Shown piece after piece: positions 6,602 through 13,854 of a DNA stretch of 24,517 nt. This stretch comes from DATFPQ01 sp035264765 (GTDB lineage: Bacteria > Actinomycetota > Actinomycetes > Actinomycetales > Angustibacteraceae), in contig DATFPQ010000200.1 in assembly GCA_035264765.1 (NCBI GenBank), positions 1-24,517 of the forward strand, read 5' to 3'. The notes below the pieces were generated by a model. The model had not been told where the DNA came from, did not search any database, and saw only the letters and a program-made list of their open reading frames with translations. The position numbers and the translations under genes are program-made. The stretch's first letter is position 1. Each line of letters starts with the position of its first letter.

Positions 6602-7648
6602 ATGCGAGTGCTCGGACGAGCGACGGCGGTGGCCGCCGCGCTGGCGGCCTGCCTGACGGTGGCCGCGTGCGGTGGAGGGTCCAGCCAGGCTGGCTCTGGG
6701 TCGACTGCGGGGGGTCAGGAGGACGGCCTCACGCTGTACAACGCCCAGCACGAGAGCCTGATGAAGCTGATGACCGACGGCTTCACCAAGCAAACCGGAG
6801 TCAAGGTCACCATGCGTTCCGGCGACGACTTCGAGCTGGCCAACCAGCTGGTTCAGGAGGGCGAGGCGTCCCCGGCCGACGTCTTCGTGACCGAGAACTC
6901 CCCGGCGATGGCTCTGGTCGACTCCAAGAACCTGTTCGCCAAGGTTGAGACCACGACCCTGGGCCAGGTGCCCACCCAGTTCGCGCCCACGGACGGCGAC
7001 TGGGTCGGCTTCGCAGCGCGATCGACGGTGTTCGCCTACAACAGCAAGCAGCTGCAGAAGGCGGACCTCCCGGCGTCCCTGCTCGACCTCGCCGACCCGA
7101 AGTGGAAGGGCAAGATCGGCTTCTCCCCGGGCGGTGCCGACTTCCAGGCCATCGTCAGCGCCGTGCTGTCGATGAAGGGCGAGGCCGCGACGGCCCAGTG
7201 GCTGAAGGGCCTGAAGGCGAACGCCAAGTTCTACCAGGGCAACATCGCGACGATGAAGGCCGTCAACGCGGGGCAGATCGCGGGCGGCATCATCTACCAC
7301 TACTACTGGTACCGGGACCGCGCCGAGTCGGGCGCGAACAGCAAGGACGTCGAGCTGCACTTCTTCGGCAACCAGGACCCGGGCGCCTTCCTCAGCCTCT
7401 CCGGTGCTGGAGTCCTGCGCTCCAGCAAGAAGGCGGAGCAGGCTCAGCAGCTGGTGGAGTACCTGACCAGCCCGGCCGGTCAGAAGATCCTCGCGGACAG
7501 TGACGCGATGGAGTACAGCATCGCCAAGGACAGCGCCCCCAACCCCGCGCTCAAGCCGATCACCGAGCTGGAGGCGCCGAAGGTGGACCCGGCGAAGCTC
7601 AACGGCCCCAAGGTCGTCGAGCTCATGCAGGAGGCGAGCCTGCTCTGA
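6602..7648 (+). CDS. Ferric-iron ABC transporter substrate-binding lipoprotein (FbpA/AfuA-like)
   Basis: A 348-residue secreted lipoprotein with a short signal peptide ending in the lipobox VAAC, so Cys23 would be lipidated and the protein held on the outer face of the membrane. The mature part is a class of periplasmic binding protein used for free Fe3+: it has LYNAQHE (His50) near the start and a tyrosine-rich YHYYWYRDR at 232-240, where FbpA proteins place their two iron-binding tyrosines. The iron box upstream confirms the substrate better than the fold alone. ATG 6602 is chosen because GAGGGAG lies 9 nt before it; an in-frame GTG at 6596 is too close to that site. It is the first gene of a three-gene importer operon. 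Confidence 0.9.
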   Translation: MRVLGRATAVAAALAACLTVAACGGGSSQAGSGSTAGGQEDGLTLYNAQHESLMKLMTDGFTKQTGVKVTMRSGDDFELANQLVQEGEASPADVFVTENSPAMALVDSKNLFAKVETTTLGQVPTQFAPTDGDWVGFAARSTVFAYNSKQLQKADLPASLLDLADPKWKGKIGFSPGGADFQAIVSAVLSMKGEAATAQWLKGLKANAKFYQGNIATMKAVNAGQIAGGIIYHYYWYRDRAESGANSKDVELHFFGNQDPGAFLSLSGAGVLRSSKKAEQAQQLVEYLTSPAGQKILADSDAMEYSIAKDSAPNPALKPITELEAPKVDPAKLNGPKVVELMQEASLL

Positions 7649-7713
7649 GCACGGCGACCTCAGTACTGCGGCGAGGGGCGAGCCGGCCGGATAGCGGCCT
7701 GCCGCCCCTCGTC

Positions 7714-9210
7714 GTGGTGCCCGCAGTCCTCGTCGCGCTCCTGGCCCTCGTCCCACTCTCGTTCGTCGTCGGCTACGCGATCAGCATCGGGTGGGACGAG
7801 GCCTACCGGCTGACCGTGCGGCCGCGGGTGGCCGAGCTCCTGGGCAACACCGCGCGGCTGGTGGTGGCCGGCGTCCTGCTCTCCGCGGCGATCGGCGTTG
7901 GTGGGGCGTGGCTGGTCGAGCGCACCCGGCTCCCGGGCCGGCGCATCTGGAACGCGCTGCTCGTGGCGCCCCTCGCCGTGCCGGCCTTCGTGAGCTCCTA
8001 CGGATGGGTGTCCCTCACCGCGCGGGTCGAGGGCTTCGCCGGAGCCGTGCTGATCGTGACTCTCGCGTACTACCCGCTGGTGTACCTGCCGGTCGCGGCC
8101 GCCCTTCGTGGCCTCGACCCGGCGCTGGAGGAGACCGCCGCGGCCCTCGGCCTGGGCCCGTGGCGCACCTTCTTCCGGGTCGTGCTGCCGCAGCTGCGCC
8201 CGGCCCTGTTCGGGGGGTCCCTGCTGGTCAGCCTGCACCTGCTCGCCGAGTTCGGCGCGCTGCAGATGCTGCGGTTCCCGACCTTCACGACCGCGATCTA
8301 CGACCAGTACCGCTCGTCCTTCAACGGCCCGGCGGCCAACATGCTCGCCGGCGTGCTGGTCGGGTGCTGCGCGCTGCTTCTCGCCGCCGAACAGCGCTGG
8401 CGGGGCACCGCCCGGCTCTCCCGCCTGGGTAGCGGAACCGCGCGTCGCGGGGAGCGGGTGCGGCTGGGTCGGTGGTTCGCGCCGGCCCAGCTCGGGCTGC
8501 TCGCGGTCGTCGTCCTGGCCCTCGGCGTGCCGCTCGGCAGCCTCGCGTACTGGCTCGCGACCGGCTCGTCGACCGCGTTCCCGGTGGCCGATCTGACGTC
8601 GGCCACCGCGACCTCGCTGGGGCTCGGCGCCGTGGCGGCGCTGGTCACCGTGCTGGCCGCCCTGCCGCTGGCCTGGCTCGCCGTGCGTCGGCGCCGGCCG
8701 TTGACCGTGCTGCTGGAGCGGGCGACGTACGTCTCGAACGCGCTGCCCGCGATCGTGGTCGCGCTCGCGCTGGTCACCGTGTCGATCAAGTTCGTCCGCC
8801 CCGTCTACCAGACCACGACGCTGCTGGTGGTGGCCTACCTGGTGATGTTCCTGCCGCGCGCTGTGGTGAGCGGCCGGGCCGCGCTGGCCCAGGCGGCGCC
8901 GGTGCTCGAGGACGTCGCCCACGCCCTCGGCCAGGGGCCGCTCGCGACCTTCCGCCGGGTGACGCTCCCCCTCATCAGCCCAGGGCTCGGCGCCGGTGCG
9001 GCGCTCGTGTTCCTCGCCGTCGCGACCGAGCTGACCGCCACGCTGCTGCTCGCGCCCATCGGCACCCAGACCCTGGCGACGCAGTTCTGGAACGAGAGCA
9101 ACGCCTTGGCGTACGGTGCCGCCGCGCCGTACGCGGCGCTCATGGTCGTCGTGTCGCTCCCCGCGACCTACCTGCTCACCCGCGAGGCCCGGAGGTCGTC
9201 GCCCGCATGA
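7714..9210 (+). CDS. Ferric-iron ABC transporter permease (FbpB-like, two-domain)
   Basis: About 500 residues with roughly 12 membrane helices in two homologous halves. Each half carries an EAA-type coupling loop that contacts the ATPase: EETAAALGLGPWRTFFRVVLP in the first half and a degenerate EDVAHALGQGPLATFRRVTLP in the second. Fusing both permease halves in one chain is typical of the Fbp/Sfu iron family. The GTG start at 7714 has no ribosome site and puts the first helix at residue 2. The same frame is open upstream and reads STATSVLRRG...PPLVVV from a CTG at 7645 that overlaps the preceding TGA. AGGAGG lies 10 nt before that CTG, so the true start may be CTG 7645. The gene ends overlapping the ATPase by ATGA. 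Confidence 0.9.
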   Translation: MVPAVLVALLALVPLSFVVGYAISIGWDEAYRLTVRPRVAELLGNTARLVVAGVLLSAAIGVGGAWLVERTRLPGRRIWNALLVAPLAVPAFVSSYGWVSLTARVEGFAGAVLIVTLAYYPLVYLPVAAALRGLDPALEETAAALGLGPWRTFFRVVLPQLRPALFGGSLLVSLHLLAEFGALQMLRFPTFTTAIYDQYRSSFNGPAANMLAGVLVGCCALLLAAEQRWRGTARLSRLGSGTARRGERVRLGRWFAPAQLGLLAVVVLALGVPLGSLAYWLATGSSTAFPVADLTSATATSLGLGAVAALVTVLAALPLAWLAVRRRRPLTVLLERATYVSNALPAIVVALALVTVSIKFVRPVYQTTTLLVVAYLVMFLPRAVVSGRAALAQAAPVLEDVAHALGQGPLATFRRVTLPLISPGLGAGAALVFLAVATELTATLLLAPIGTQTLATQFWNESNALAYGAAAPYAALMVVVSLPATYLLTREARRSSPA

Positions 9211-10235
9211 TGCCGCTCACCATCCGCGCGCTGGAGAAGTCCTACGGCGGCCCGCCCGTGCTCGCGGGGGTCGACCTGGACGTCCCCGCGGGGTCGTTGA
9301 CCGCCATCCTTGGTCCGTCCGGGTGCGGCAAGACCACACTGCTGCGGCTGATCGCGGGCTTCCTCACGCCGGACGCCGGCACGATCCACCTGGGCGAACA
9401 GCTGGTGGCGAGCCGCACCCGCTCGGTGCCGACCGCACGCCGGAACGTGGGGTACGTCGCGCAGGAGGGTGCGCTGTTCCCGCATCTCGACGTCGCCGCC
9501 AACATCAGCTTCGGTCTGCCGCGGGCACGCCGGCGCGGCGGCGCGCGGGTCGACGACCTGCTCGACCTGGTCGGCCTGGAGCCCTCGCTCGCGCGGCGCT
9601 CGCCGCACGAGCTGTCCGGCGGCCAGCAGCAGCGAGTGGCGCTGGCGCGCGCCCTGGCGCCCGAGCCCGGCGTCGTGCTGCTGGACGAGCCCTTCTCGTC
9701 GCTGGACGCCGGGCTGCGCGGCGAGACCGGACGGGCCGTCGTCCAGGCGCTGCGCGCGATCGACGCCACCGCGGTGCTCGTCACGCACGACCAGGCCGAG
9801 GCGCTCTCACTCGCCGACCAGGTGGCGGTGATGCGCTCCGGGCGGCTGGTGCAGGTCGGCGCGCCGCAGGCCCTCTACGAGGCGCCCACCGACCGTGGTG
9901 TCGCGGAGTTCGTCGGCGCTGCGGTCGTCCTGCCCGCCACCTGGCGCGACGGTGCCGCCGAGTGCGCGCTCGGCGTCCTGCCGGTGTCGGTGCCGAACGG
10001 TCTGCATCCGACGGCGGTGATGGTCCGGCCGGAGCAGCTGCTGCTCGTGGCGCCGGACCGGGCCGGCGTCCGCGGAACGGTGAGCGAGGTGAGCTACTAC
10101 GGCCACGACGCGTCCGTGCGGCTGGTCCTGGAGGGCTCGCGGTCCGAGGTGGTCGCCCGGGTCCGTGGCTCGGACGCCCCGACGCCCGGTTCGCTGGTCG
10201 GCGTCAGCGTGGACGGCGCGGCCCGGGCGCTGTAG
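9207..10235 (+). CDS. Ferric-iron ABC transporter ATP-binding protein (FbpC-like)
   Basis: A 342-residue cytoplasmic ATPase that powers the importer. Walker A GPSGCGKTT is at 36-44, the Q-loop Gln at 86, signature LSGGQQ at 136-141, Walker B VVLLDEP at 156-162, and the H-loop His in VTHDQAEAL near 194. A C-terminal TOBE-like domain (about 250-342) contains VMVRPEQLLL and ends the protein. ATG 9207 overlaps the permease stop as ATGA; a second ATG follows at once. A much longer frame upstream is only a shadow of the permease. Its stop codon lies three bases from the stop of the convergent thioesterase gene. Confidence 0.95.
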   Translation: MMPLTIRALEKSYGGPPVLAGVDLDVPAGSLTAILGPSGCGKTTLLRLIAGFLTPDAGTIHLGEQLVASRTRSVPTARRNVGYVAQEGALFPHLDVAANISFGLPRARRRGGARVDDLLDLVGLEPSLARRSPHELSGGQQQRVALARALAPEPGVVLLDEPFSSLDAGLRGETGRAVVQALRAIDATAVLVTHDQAEALSLADQVAVMRSGRLVQVGAPQALYEAPTDRGVAEFVGAAVVLPATWRDGAAECALGVLPVSVPNGLHPTAVMVRPEQLLLVAPDRAGVRGTVSEVSYYGHDASVRLVLEGSRSEVVARVRGSDAPTPGSLVGVSVDGAARAL

Positions 10236-10256
10236 CCGTCAGTCGAGCGGCGCCCG
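10224..10256. terminator. Candidate bidirectional terminator across two convergent stop codons
   Basis: CGGGCGC (10224-10230) is the exact reverse complement of GCGCCCG (10250-10256), around a 19-nt loop holding the stop codons of both the iron-importer ATPase and the convergent tesB. One or two more pairs including wobbles may extend it. Only three bases separate the genes, so any terminator must overlap coding sequence. Confidence 0.4.
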
Positions 10257-11126
10257 AAGCATGCCCTCCTGGGCGACCGAGGCCACCAGCCGCCCGTCCC
10301 GGCTGAAGATCCGCCCGATCCCGAGCCCGCGCGCGCCGGACGCCGAGGGGCTGGCCTGGACGTACAGCAGCCACTCGTCGGCCCGGACCGGCCGGTGCCA
10401 CCACATCGCGTGGTCGAGGCTCGCCGCCTTGAGCCCGCGTGTCGCCCAGGTCAGCCCGTGCCGGCGAAGCACCGACTCGAGCAGGGTGTAGTCGCTGGCA
10501 TAGCCGAGCACCGCCCGGTGCAGCAGCGGGCCGTCCGGCAGTGTCCCGGGCACCCGCATCCACACCGCCTGGCGGGCCACCCGGTGCTCGTCCGGCTGCC
10601 AGTACACGGGCTGCTGGACGTGCCGCAGGTCCACCGGCCGCTCGTGGGCCCAGAACTGGGCCGCCGGGTGGTCGATCGAGCCGAGCAGCTCGCGGGTCGT
10701 GGGCAGGTCCTCGGGCGCCGGGACGTCCGGCATCTCGTCCTGGTGGTCCACCCCGGGCGAGTCGGTCTGGAACGACGCGATCATCGACAGGATCGGCTTG
10801 CCGTACTGGATCGCGTGCACGCGACGAGCGCTGAACGACCTCCCGTCGCGCAGCCGCTCCACCAAAAAGGTGATCGGCTCGCTGGAGTCCCCGGGGCGCA
10901 GGAAGTACGCGTGCATCGAGTGCACCGGGCGGGAGGGTTCCACCGTCCGTCCGGCTGCCACGATGGTCTGCCCCAGCACCTGGCCGCCGAAGACCCGGCC
11001 GTGCGGCTGACGCTGGCTGGCACCCACGAACACGTCCTGGCCGCGGTCGTCGACGCCGCTCTCCCGCAGGTCGAGCACCTCCAGCAGCGTCGGCTGGGTC
11101 AGGTCGTCGTCCGTGCTGGTGCTCAT
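10239..11126 (-). CDS. tesB: Acyl-CoA thioesterase II (TesB family)
   Basis: A 295-residue double-hotdog thioesterase of normal TesB length that hydrolyses acyl-CoA to free acid and CoA in the cytoplasm. N-terminal hotdog marks are GRVFGGQVLGQ (43-53) and MHAYFLRPG (71-79). In the C-terminal hotdog, Asp212 (YASDYTLLE), Ser236 (ASLDHAMWWHR, a Ser where E. coli has Thr) and Gln286 (VAQEGMLR) match the E. coli Asp-Thr-Gln catalytic set. The ATG at 11126 overlaps the stop of an 18-codon mini-ORF, which in turn overlaps the TetR gene stop, so tesB is probably translated from the regulator's transcript. It may recycle CoA when acyl-CoA accumulates. Confidence 0.94.
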   Translation of the reverse strand: MSTSTDDDLTQPTLLEVLDLRESGVDDRGQDVFVGASQRQPHGRVFGGQVLGQTIVAAGRTVEPSRPVHSMHAYFLRPGDSSEPITFLVERLRDGRSFSARRVHAIQYGKPILSMIASFQTDSPGVDHQDEMPDVPAPEDLPTTRELLGSIDHPAAQFWAHERPVDLRHVQQPVYWQPDEHRVARQAVWMRVPGTLPDGPLLHRAVLGYASDYTLLESVLRRHGLTWATRGLKAASLDHAMWWHRPVRADEWLLYVQASPSASGARGLGIGRIFSRDGRLVASVAQEGMLRAPLD

Positions 11127-11179
11127 GCGGGGTCCCCGCGGCGGCGTGAGCGAAGCGAGCGGCGTCGTGGGGTGTTCAT
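11123..11179 (-). CDS. 18-codon mini-ORF bridging the TetR gene and tesB
   Basis: ATG at 11179 overlaps the TetR stop as ATGA, and the mini-ORF's TGA overlaps the tesB ATG as ATGA. It encodes MNTPRRRSLRSRRRGDPA, with seven arginines in 18 residues. The two junctions are themselves a 13-bp near-repeat (CCGCATGAACACC and CCGCATGAGCACC, 12 of 13 identical) 53 bp apart, so the mini-ORF may be the by-product of an insertion or duplication at an original single ATGA junction. The insert contains the mirror motif GAGCGAAGCGAG on the plus strand. Whether the peptide matters or only relays ribosomes to tesB is unknown. Confidence 0.35.
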   Translation of the reverse strand: MNTPRRRSLRSRRRGDPA

Positions 11180-11841
11180 GCGGTCTCCGGGGTCAGGTTC
11201 GCGGTCGGCGGCTGGACGTCGGGCAGTGTGTGGGCGCCGAGCATCCGCAGCACCAGGGTGCCGTAGAGGCGCGCGACGTCCTCCGGCGACTCCCGCCCCG
11301 CGGGGTCGTACCAGCGGGCGACGTCGATGCAGAGCGAGAGCAGCGCCCGGGTGGCGGCGTGCGGCTGCTCCACCGAGAGCTCGCCGCGAGCCACGCCGCG
11401 GCGGACCTCGGCCTCCACCAGGCCTTCGATCCCGCGGCGCAGCCGCGCGACCTCGGCCCGGTCGGGCGCCGGCAGGGCCGCGAGCTCGTACTGGACGACC
11501 CGGGCGACCAGGTGGTGCCGGGCGTGCCACGCGGTGAAGATCTCCACGACTCGGCGCAGCCGGTCGGGGGTCGGCTCGTCCCGGCCGTCCTCGAGCACGC
11601 CCCGCACGAGATCCAGGGTGGCCTCGTGCCCCGTGCGGCTCACCTGCGCGAGGACGGCGGCCTTGCTCGGGTAGTGCACGTACAGCCCGGCCGGTGACAG
11701 CCCGGCGCCGGTGGCGATATCGCGTGTCGTGGTGGCGTGGAACCCGCGGTCGGCGAACGCCTCGACCGCGGCGAGGACGATCCGCCGCTGGGTCTCCGGC
11801 AGCGTCCCGAAGGCGCCGTCGGAGAGGGACGGTGCGGTCAC
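11176..11841 (-). CDS. TetR-family transcriptional regulator
   Basis: A 221-residue regulator with an N-terminal TetR helix-turn-helix: ETQRRIVLAAVEAFADRGF, then TTTRDIATGAGLSPAGLYVHYPSK, the classic recognition-helix region. A helical ligand-binding domain follows and probably senses an acyl-CoA. GTG 11841 is preferred because GGGAGG lies 5 nt upstream of it. A longer frame back to GTG 11925 would run through the candidate operator and the divergent promoter and has no ribosome site. The gene is divergent from the acyl-CoA dehydrogenase operon and co-directional with tesB, so it likely represses both the operon and itself through the operator at 11907-11924. Confidence 0.93.
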   Translation of the reverse strand: MTAPSLSDGAFGTLPETQRRIVLAAVEAFADRGFHATTTRDIATGAGLSPAGLYVHYPSKAAVLAQVSRTGHEATLDLVRGVLEDGRDEPTPDRLRRVVEIFTAWHARHHLVARVVQYELAALPAPDRAEVARLRRGIEGLVEAEVRRGVARGELSVEQPHAATRALLSLCIDVARWYDPAGRESPEDVARLYGTLVLRMLGAHTLPDVQPPTANLTPETA

Positions 11842-11872
11842 CTGGACCTCCCGGAAGGGGCCGCGGCGCTGC

Positions 11873-11901
11873 TTGACAGCGAGGCGGGTCGGGGACACGC
11901 T
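11873..11901 (+). promoter_or_regulatory. Candidate promoter of the acyl-CoA dehydrogenase operon
   Basis: A perfect -35 hexamer TTGACA (11873-11878) is followed after 17 bp by CACGCT (11896-11901), which keeps the key A and T of a -10 box. Transcription would start near 11908, at the left edge of the palindromic operator. Confidence 0.45.
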
Positions 11902-11906
11902 GACGG

Positions 11907-11924
11907 TGAGCAAGCGCTTAGTCA
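11907..11924. promoter_or_regulatory. Palindromic TetR-type operator
   Basis: TGAGCAAGCGCTTAGTCA is a dyad with the perfect core AAGCGCTT and matching outer TGA/TCA arms. It resembles the AnCAAGnnCTTGnT site of KstR2, a TetR repressor of steroid-side catabolism, with one mismatch. It lies between the divergent TetR and dehydrogenase starts and over the predicted transcription start of the operon. Confidence 0.7.
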
Positions 11925-11956
11925 CAGCCTAGCCAGAGCCGATCCGGAGGTCCACG

Positions 11957-13102
11957 GTGCGCCGCACCCTGTTCGGTCCCGAGCACGAGGCGCTGCGCGC
12001 CACCGCCCGTGAGTTCCTGGCGCGGACCGTGGTCCCCCGGATGGAACAGTTCATCGAGCAGCGGGCGCTCCCGCGCGACTTCTGGCTCGAGGCCGGGAAG
12101 CAGGGCCTGCTCGGGCTGCACGTCCCCGACGAGTGGGGTGGCGGCGGCAGCGAGGACTACCTCTACGGCATCGTGGTCTCCGAGGAGGTGGCGCGGGTCT
12201 CGGCGTCGATCGCCTCCTGCTTCGGCATCCACACCGGCGTCTGCGCGCCCTACCTGGTGGAGCTCACCACGGAGGCCCAGAAGGAACGCTGGCTGCCCCG
12301 GTTCTGCACCGGCGAGCTGGTGACGGCGATCGCGATGACCGAGCCGAGCGGTGGCTCGGACCTCGCGGCCCTGCGCACCACGGCGGTCCGGGACGGCGGC
12401 GACTGGGTGCTCAACGGCTCCAAGACGTTCATCACCAACGGCTACAGCGCCGACCTGGTGATCGTGGCGGCGCGCACGGACCCCGGCAGGGGTGCCAAGG
12501 GCATCACGCTGTTCGGCGTCGAGTCCGGCATGGCCGGCTTCACCCGCGGTCGCAAGCTCGACAAGGTCGGCCAGACCGAGTCCGACACGGCGGAGCTGTT
12601 CTTCCAGGACGTGCGGGTTCCGGACGCCCTGCGGATCGGCGAGGAGGGCCGTGGTTTCATCGCGATGATGGAGCGCCTGGTGCACGAGCGCGTCGGTGCG
12701 GCCGTCTCCAACACCGCCCACGCGTCCCAGATCCTGGACGAGACCATCGAGTACGTGAAGCAGCGCAAGGCCTTCGGCCAGTCGATCGGGTCGTTCCAGC
12801 ACAACAAGTTCAAGGTCGCGGAGCTCAAGACGCAGATCGACGTCACGCAGGCGTTCGTCGACCAGTGCCTGCGCGAGCTCGCGGCGGGGGAGCTTTCGGC
12901 CGCAGACGCCGCCAAGGCGAAGTGGTGGAGCGCCCAGGTGCAGAACGACGTGCTCGACGAGTGCGTGCAGCTGTACGGCGGCTACGGCTACATGAACGAG
13001 TACCGGGTGGCGCGCGCCTGGCGGGACGCCCGGGTCACCAAGATCTGGGCCGGCACCAACGAGATCATGAAGGAGATCATCGGCCGGGACCTCGGTCTGT
13101 GA
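11957..13102 (+). CDS. Acyl-CoA dehydrogenase, long-chain (LCAD) type
   Basis: A 381-residue FAD enzyme that oxidises acyl-CoA to trans-2-enoyl-CoA, the first step of beta-oxidation. FAD and substrate motifs include AMTEPSGGSDL (126-136) and NGSKTFITNG (153-162). YVKQRKAFGQSI (266-277) and the ending GTNEIMKEIIGRDLGL are LCAD-like. The usual medium-chain catalytic position is Ala (IWAGTNE), but Glu244 in LVHER aligns with the LCAD catalytic Glu, so the enzyme should be active. GTG 11957 has GGAGG six bases upstream. It heads a four-gene chain: its stop overlaps the next gene as GTGA. Chain length and substrate are not readable; the TetR gene and tesB beside it support acyl-CoA metabolism. Confidence 0.95.
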   Translation: MRRTLFGPEHEALRATAREFLARTVVPRMEQFIEQRALPRDFWLEAGKQGLLGLHVPDEWGGGGSEDYLYGIVVSEEVARVSASIASCFGIHTGVCAPYLVELTTEAQKERWLPRFCTGELVTAIAMTEPSGGSDLAALRTTAVRDGGDWVLNGSKTFITNGYSADLVIVAARTDPGRGAKGITLFGVESGMAGFTRGRKLDKVGQTESDTAELFFQDVRVPDALRIGEEGRGFIAMMERLVHERVGAAVSNTAHASQILDETIEYVKQRKAFGQSIGSFQHNKFKVAELKTQIDVTQAFVDQCLRELAAGELSAADAAKAKWWSAQVQNDVLDECVQLYGGYGYMNEYRVARAWRDARVTKIWAGTNEIMKEIIGRDLGL

Positions 13103-13854
13103 GGGGTCTGCGGGGACGCACCGCGCTCGTCACCGGCGCCAGCCGGGGGATCGGCTTGGCCATCGCGCAGCGGCTGGTCGAGGAGGGCGCCCGAGTGGTG
13201 GTCACCGCCCGCAAGGCCGAGGCGCTGGAGCAGGCGGTCGCCACCCTCGGCGGCCCGGAGGTCGCGCTCGGCGTCGCGGGCCGCTCGGACGACGCCGACC
13301 ACCGCGCGGAGACCTTCGAACGGGCCACGGCCGCCTTCGGACCGCTCGATCTGCTGGTCAACAACGCCGGCATCAACCCCGTCTTCGGACCGCTGGTCGA
13401 CCTCGACCTGGACGCCGTGCGCAAGATCGCCGAGACGAATATCGTCTCCACCCTGGCCTGGACGCAGGGCGCGTACCGGGCCGGGCTGGGCGATCGCGGC
13501 GGCGCGGTGGTGAACGTCTCCTCCATAGCGGGCGTCCAGCCGGCCCCGGGCATCGCCTTCTACGGGGTGACCAAGGCCGCAGTGATCCAGCTGACCCAGT
13601 CGCTGTCCATCGAGCTCGCGCCGGCGATCCGGGTCAACGCGGTGGCGCCGGCCATCATCAAGACGCGGTTCGCGGAGGCGCTCTACGCGCACGACGAGGA
13701 GGCGGTGGCGTCGCACTACCCGTTGCGCCGGCTCGGCGTCCCGGAGGACGTCGCCGGCGCGGTCGCGTTCCTGCTGTCCGACGACGCCGGCTGGGTGACC
13801 GGGCACACGCTGCTGGTCGACGGCGGCATCCTCCACGCCGGGGGTCTGGGATGA
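13099..13854 (+). CDS. Short-chain dehydrogenase/reductase
   Basis: A 251-residue classical SDR. It has the cofactor loop TGASRGIG at 12-19, NNAG at 88-91, Asn114, Ser142, and the YGVTK catalytic pair Tyr155/Lys159. Arg38 after the second strand (VVVTARK) suggests NADP(H). GTG 13099 overlaps the dehydrogenase stop as GTGA, and the stop overlaps the next ATG as ATGA, so translation is coupled on both sides. The protein starts directly at the cofactor fold, typical of the family. In an acyl-CoA operon the likely reaction is 3-hydroxyacyl or keto/hydroxy interconversion, but substrate is not determined by sequence. Confidence 0.93.
   Translation: MRGLRGRTALVTGASRGIGLAIAQRLVEEGARVVVTARKAEALEQAVATLGGPEVALGVAGRSDDADHRAETFERATAAFGPLDLLVNNAGINPVFGPLVDLDLDAVRKIAETNIVSTLAWTQGAYRAGLGDRGGAVVNVSSIAGVQPAPGIAFYGVTKAAVIQLTQSLSIELAPAIRVNAVAPAIIKTRFAEALYAHDEEAVASHYPLRRLGVPEDVAGAVAFLLSDDAGWVTGHTLLVDGGILHAGGLG

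Noticed and set aside
10395..11537. 380-residue plus-strand frame opposite tesB and the TetR gene
   Set aside because: Composition is Arg/Gly/Pro-rich with no domain, while the minus strand carries clear TesB and TetR motifs.
11842..11925. N-terminal extension of the TetR protein to GTG 11925
   Set aside because: It lacks a ribosome site and runs through the operator and divergent promoter, whereas GTG 11841 has GGGAGG five bases upstream.
11957..13102. Inactive acyl-CoA dehydrogenase because the usual catalytic Glu is Ala (IWAGTNE)
   Set aside because: LCAD-type enzymes use a Glu in a different helix, and Glu244 in LVHER aligns with it, so activity is expected.
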